64,000 bases of DNA from assembly GCA_965656715.1 (NCBI GenBank), contig CBFHLR010000012.1, forward strand, positions 1-64,000. Direction: 5' to 3'. This stretch comes from Coraliomargarita sp965656715 (GTDB lineage Bacteria; Verrucomicrobiota; Verrucomicrobiia; Opitutales; Coraliomargaritaceae). Below are positions 60,681 to 64,000 of the stretch, piece by piece; positions within the stretch are counted from its first letter, which is position 1; the number at the start of each line of letters is the position of its first letter. The notes under the pieces were generated by a model. It was not told the origin of the DNA. It worked only from the letters and a program-made list of their open reading frames with translations, and made no database searches. The position numbers and the translations under genes were made by a program.

Positions 60681-60846
60681 GAAAGTGAAATCTGAAGCGC
60701 TAGAAAGGTGAAACCTGAAAGCGCCCATTTCTCGGAATGCCGGAAAGAACTCGCTCTGTAATTGCAGAGGTTCTTTCAAAGAGCAGTGTAGAGACTCGCA
60801 GTTGTCTGCGTGTCAGGCAAGCTTATCTTAGAGTGGTCCGCTGTGG

Positions 60847-61305
60847 TTAGATCCAGTCGTCTATGCTTAATAGGTAGATGAGGCCTGTGCCGTTAATCGC
60901 GACGCGAATCTTGCCGTTGCCGATGTTGCCGTCGTCGATCATTTGATCGAGTTGTAGGGCTTGTTCTGCGGTAAACTTAAGGTTGTAGACGTAAATGTAG
61001 GTGTAATTGCTGGAGTTCATGTAGAACCAGCTGTAACTGCCATTAACCCACGCTTGGGGGAGGTAGTCTGCGATGGCCTCCGGGATCCGGGAGTAAGTCA
61101 TTGTCGTCGGGTAGCCGCCGCTCTCGGTGCTATAGAGTTCTACGGCGTCGCCGAATTTGCGCAAGTCGTTGGCGGTGACAGTGGCTTCGGCGCGATCGGT
61201 AGCGGTGCGCACGCTGGGTATACCCATGAGCGCGATAATCCCTATAACGGTGGTGACTACCATTAGCTCTACAATGCTAAAGCCTTTATGGGAATTGTGC
61301 CTCAT
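60847..61305 (-). CDS. Prepilin-type pseudopilin
   Basis: A 152-residue type IV pilin-like protein. The short leader MRHNSHKG is cut before Phe9 (FSIVELMVVTTVIGIIALMGIPS), with Glu13 at the conserved +5 position. The globular part begins RAEATVTANDLRKFGDAVELYSTESGGYPTTM and is of the pseudopilin G-like length. No pilus or secretion genes lie beside it. It may be a minor pilin or a type II secretion pseudopilin. The gene lies 167 bases upstream (minus) of tmRNA. Confidence 0.9.
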   Translation of the reverse strand: MRHNSHKGFSIVELMVVTTVIGIIALMGIPSVRTATDRAEATVTANDLRKFGDAVELYSTESGGYPTTMTYSRIPEAIADYLPQAWVNGSYSWFYMNSSNYTYIYVYNLKFTAEQALQLDQMIDDGNIGNGKIRVAINGTGLIYLLSIDDWI

Positions 61306-61431
61306 TCTTGAATAGGGTTAAGCGCCTATTTTTTACGATGTGCCAGCTTGTTACTAATGTCAATTCTGGGTTCAATGTAAAAGCGCCGTGAGGCTTTAGC
61401 AAGATTTTTACAGGGTTGGCGCATGGGGGCT

Positions 61432-62391
61432 TTATAGGCCGAATAGATGCTCGAAGTAGGCTTTTTTCTTATTGTTGTCGTAAATGGCTATCGAGTTATC
61501 AGGGCCTTTGGCGATGAGGCCGTTGTTCACTTTTGCGCTAATGGCGTTTTGCCATGCCTGAAAGGATTCGAAGGGGATGGAGCCATCTGCTGAGAAGGGT
61601 TGTCCGCTTTTGCCTTCTTCGGTGGGGATGTAGGCTTTGTAACGGCTGACGATTTCCTGATTCATCATGCGCCGGACGGTCATGCCGCTGCTTTCGGCCC
61701 ATGCTCGGAAGTCTTCGGAGCTGATGCTGAACTCGTAGACCTGCACTTGTTTGGATTTGTAGTAGGAAATTTTGCTGGCAGTGTTTGGAAGCCAGCTGAC
61801 TTTTTCGAGGTTCTCTCCGTAGTCGGGAGCGCTACTTATAAAGAAGAATGCTGCGATTGGCAGGACTAGGATGCAGGCAACGAGAGCATAGAAGGCGCGA
61901 ATGTCGCGTCGTGTTTTGGGTCTGAAGGACTCGAGCGCGTCTTCGTAGAAGCGCAGGGTGATGTTGGCTCGGGCTTTGGCGCTGCCTTCGCGGGCGATCA
62001 GCTCTTCGTAGCTACTGAGGCGCCAGCGCTTTTGGAGTTTGGCGTAGCGTTCGAGTGCTTCTTTTTCGAGTGCTTGCTCGGTTGCGTAGGTGGTGTCAAT
62101 GCGCAACACGCTGACGTAGCCTTCGTGCGTGACGGAGGTCCAGGCAGAGCTTTCGTTCCGGAAGTAGCCTCCGAGCTGGAAGCTATCCATGTTCCAGCGG
62201 CGGTGGCCAGCGTAGATGACTTTGATGTCGTCATCGAAGGGGCCGTTGTAGAAGTCCAGTCGTATCTCGCTGTCGTGAAGTCCTGCGTCTTCCTGATAGG
62301 CTTTTTGCTTATCCTTGGAGGTGAATGCTCCCAATGCATGCAGCGATCCGTCTGTGTCGACGCGCACTAAAATATGCAGATGAGGGAGCAT
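61432..62391 (-). CDS. Hypothetical protein with a central membrane segment
   Basis: A 319-residue protein. An N-terminal domain of about 160 residues (VRVDTDGSLHALGAFTSKDKQKAY, IKVIYAGHRRWNMDSFQLGGYFRNE) is followed by a coiled stretch, one membrane segment (about 174-196, AFYALVACILVLPIAAFFFIS) and a C-terminal domain. The latter has VSWLPNTASKISYYKSKQVQVYEFSISSEDFRAWAESSGMTVRRM, resembling a small beta-rich sensor module. No family recognised. Start is ATG at 62391; the upstream gap is filled with tandem repeats. Confidence 0.65.
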   Translation of the reverse strand: MLPHLHILVRVDTDGSLHALGAFTSKDKQKAYQEDAGLHDSEIRLDFYNGPFDDDIKVIYAGHRRWNMDSFQLGGYFRNESSAWTSVTHEGYVSVLRIDTTYATEQALEKEALERYAKLQKRWRLSSYEELIAREGSAKARANITLRFYEDALESFRPKTRRDIRAFYALVACILVLPIAAFFFISSAPDYGENLEKVSWLPNTASKISYYKSKQVQVYEFSISSEDFRAWAESSGMTVRRMMNQEIVSRYKAYIPTEEGKSGQPFSADGSIPFESFQAWQNAISAKVNNGLIAKGPDNSIAIYDNNKKKAYFEHLFGL

Positions 62392-62506
62392 TTGAATCAG
62401 TAGGCCAAGGGGTGGCTCTGGCGGGCTGGGGGTTGTTCGCTTTTTTCTCGGCGATGTTTGCTCTCAAGTCAATACTTGAGGGGTGTAGTGGAATTACGGA
62501 TACTGA

Positions 62507-62587
62507 CCCTTGAGAGCTGGACCCTTGAGAGCTGGACCCTTGAGAGCTGGAACCTGAGAGCTGAAACCTGAGAGCTGAAACCTAAGA
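62507..62587. repeat. Tandem repeat CCTTGAGAGCTGGA
   Basis: Five or more head-to-tail units of about 16 bases, drifting from CCCTTGAGAGCTGGA to ACCTGAGAGCTGAA and ACCTAAGAG. Related text occurs at 11187-11230, 33692-33714, 48037-48060 and 60681-60722. Confidence 0.9.
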
Positions 62588-62599
62588 GTAGTGTTCGAA

Positions 62600-62636
62600 A
62601 GAAAAAGCCCGGCGCTCGCATGTGAGGCCGGGCTTT
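62600..62636 (-). terminator. Rho-independent terminator of mdh
   Basis: AAAGCCCGGC (62604-62613) pairs perfectly with GCCGGGCTTT (62627-62636) around a 13-base loop; on the minus strand TTTTTC follows. It is 29 bases past the mdh stop. Confidence 0.92.
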
Positions 62637-62664
62637 GGGGGAGAGTTGAGTCAGTGGTTTTGTT

Positions 62665-63648
62665 TTAGATCAGATCCTTAACTGCTTCGCGCTCTTCTTC
62701 GAGTTCCTTTACGGATGCGTCGATTTTGCCGCGGCTAAACTCGTTGATGTCAATTCCTTGCATGATTTCGAGTTGTCCGCCTTTGACGCGGCATGGCAGG
62801 GAAGTGATGAGGCCCTCAGTGGTGCCGTAGCTGCCGTCTGAGCAGATGCACATGCTGAAGCTGTCGCCTTCTGGGGTATCGGTGGTCAGTGCAATGACTG
62901 AGTCAACGACGCCATTTGCTGCGGATGCTGCAGAGGATGCACCGCGCGCCTTAATGATCGCTGCGCCGCGTGTCTGCACGTCAGGGATGAAGGTGTCTTT
63001 GAGCCAGGCTTCATCACTGATGACTTCGGCTGCGGATTTGTCGCCGATCTTGGCTGAGTAGAAGTCCGGATATTGTGTGGCTGAGTGGTTGCCCCATATG
63101 GTCATGTTGGTGACCTCGGTGACATCGACGCCAGCTTTCTGTGCGAGCTGCGTTTTGGCGCGGTTCTCGTCGAGCATGGTCATCGCGAAGAAGCGGTCGT
63201 TTGGAACACCCTCTGCGTTGTTCATGGCGATCAGTGCGTTGGTGTTGCAGGGGTTGCCTACAACGAGCACGCGCACGTCTGGAGCAGCGTTTGCGCCGAT
63301 TGCTTTGCCCTGGCCGGTAAATACTTTGCCGTTGATGCCGAGCAGGTCGCCGCGCTCCATGCCTGCCTTGCGGGGCACTGAGCCTACTAGGAGTGCCCAG
63401 TTGACATCCTTGAAGCCTTCATTGAGGTCCGTTGTGGCGACTACGTCCTTGAGTAACGGGAATGCGCAATCGTCGAGTTCCATGACCACGCCTTTGAGGG
63501 CATCAAGGGCTGGTGGAATTTCGATGAGGTTGAGGGCAACCGGTTGATCCGGGCCGAACATTGCGCCTGAGGCGATGCGGAAGAGGAGGGCGTAGCCGAT
63601 GTTGCCGGCTGCACCAGTGACTGCGACACGGATGGGTGCTTTACTCAT
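62665..63648 (-). CDS. mdh: Malate dehydrogenase
   Basis: Oxidises malate to oxaloacetate with NAD. The 327-residue protein has VAVTGAAGNIGYALLFRIASGAMFG (dinucleotide-binding), the substrate-gate VGSVPRKAGMERGDLLGING, LVVGNPCNTNALIA, DENRAKTQLA, and the catalytic His in MTIWGNHSATQYPDFYSAKI. It is the cytoplasmic Aquaspirillum/Thermus-like type of about 327 residues. Its own terminator follows. Unlinked to gltA, though both serve the citric acid cycle. Confidence 0.97.
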   Translation of the reverse strand: MSKAPIRVAVTGAAGNIGYALLFRIASGAMFGPDQPVALNLIEIPPALDALKGVVMELDDCAFPLLKDVVATTDLNEGFKDVNWALLVGSVPRKAGMERGDLLGINGKVFTGQGKAIGANAAPDVRVLVVGNPCNTNALIAMNNAEGVPNDRFFAMTMLDENRAKTQLAQKAGVDVTEVTNMTIWGNHSATQYPDFYSAKIGDKSAAEVISDEAWLKDTFIPDVQTRGAAIIKARGASSAASAANGVVDSVIALTTDTPEGDSFSMCICSDGSYGTTEGLITSLPCRVKGGQLEIMQGIDINEFSRGKIDASVKELEEEREAVKDLI

Positions 63649-63760
63649 GATTTTATATCTAGGGTTGCTGTTGATGAGAATAAAGTGAGTTAAGCCTGTT
63701 TATTATTGAAAGTAAATCTAATATTAAGATAATAGTGGATTAGATTTGCTAACCTCAGGT

Positions 63761-64000
63761 CTAGCTGAATAGCGGTGCGAGTTCAGTGTGTGCCTGCTTG
63801 ATGATTTCCTCGGTGGTCGACCAGTCGATGCAACCATCGGTGATGGAAACACCATACTTGAGGTCTTCGACAGGTTGTGGGAAGCTTTGGTTGCCTGCAT
63901 GGATGTTGCCTTCGATCATGGCGCCGATGACGCTTTTGTCGGTGAGGCTTTGGCGGACCAGTTCTTGGAAGACTGCTGGCTGGCGTGCTGGGTCTTTGCT
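63761..64000 (-). CDS. 3-deoxy-7-phosphoheptulonate synthase (DAHP synthase), C-terminal part
   Basis: Only the last 79 residues are in the window; the gene continues past 64000. They read KDPARQPAVFQELVRQSLTDKSVIGAMIEGNIHAGNQSFPQPVEDLKYGVSITDGCIDWSTTEEIIKQAHTELA, matching the C-terminal MIESN...YGVSITDACIGW region of class I DAHP synthases (AroF/G/H). The enzyme starts the shikimate pathway. Which feedback type it is cannot be told from the tail. Stop is TAG (cta at 63761-63763 on the plus strand). Confidence 0.93.
   Translation of the reverse strand, partial: SKDPARQPAVFQELVRQSLTDKSVIGAMIEGNIHAGNQSFPQPVEDLKYGVSITDGCIDWSTTEEIIKQAHTELAPLFS

Noticed and set aside
62507..62587. The tandem units as a CRISPR-like array
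   Set aside because: Units are contiguous, without spacers, and drift gradually; this is a simple tandem repeat.

Overview
The window looks like chromosomal DNA of a marine Verrucomicrobiota bacterium, most likely in or near Puniceicoccales (Coraliomargarita/Lentimonas-like). This is inferred from gene content: a PEP-CTERM protein ending in SRRRK with an EpsI-type exosortase partner, a complete DUF3450/ExbB/ExbB/ExbD/TonB/TPR operon, FabV, a SYLF lipoprotein, and gene gaps full of short palindromic and low-complexity repeats. No 16S rRNA or marker set is present, so the placement is not proven.

Layout. 1-1.26 kb: an IS110-family element, left tip possibly outside the window, with a structured non-coding left end. 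1.4-4.07 kb: a porin (minus strand) and a repeat-rich gene-poor stretch. 4.07-12.3 kb: hisH, citrate synthase, a periplasmic binding-like protein, an mnmM/mnmL-like tRNA wobble-modification pair, yraN, and zwf-opcA. 12.3-13.7 kb: a SYLF lipoprotein and a Phd/VapC toxin-antitoxin pair. 13.8-24.2 kb (minus): gltB-gltD, a glutaredoxin, a lipoprotein, and accB-accC-asp23-amaP. 24.4 kb: a possible structured ncRNA. 24.6-30.8 kb: EpsI, an O-antigen polymerase with TPRs, and a FecR-like protein/CHASE2 cyclase pair. 30.8-35.3 kb: rhodanese, kdsB, ridA, trpB, pabA/trpG, nrdR. 35.6-42.0 kb: a TonB receptor, an exported repeat-rich protein and a PEP-CTERM protein, with Pho-box-like sites before the first two. 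42.0-46.6 kb: a broken O-antigen polymerase and three exported proteins. 47.0-47.6 kb: a MazEF-type pair. 48.2-53.6 kb (minus): the TonB energising operon. 53.9-64 kb: RNase P RNA, fabV, phnA, a cyclophilin, a PAS histidine kinase, a GIY-YIG protein, tmRNA, a prepilin, mdh and the end of a DAHP synthase gene.

How it fits together. Central carbon and nitrogen genes (gltA, mdh, zwf-opcA, gltBD, DAHP synthase, trpB, pabA) are interleaved with envelope functions. The TonB operon could energise the TonB receptor. The canonical Pho box 10 bp before a -10 at 39.2 kb suggests that the receptor and exported-protein genes respond to phosphate starvation.

The most interesting signals outside ordinary genes are: the IS110 left-end RNA candidate; the Pho-box pair; two or three NrdR boxes before nrdR; a roughly 50-bp repeat family that overlaps the trpB stop and separates three copies of the 3' end of a TPR gene; inverted repeats on both sides of rnpB and beside both toxin-antitoxin pairs; and a response-regulator domain with Asn in place of the phosphoacceptor Asp. 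All assignments come from reading the sequence; no database search was run.
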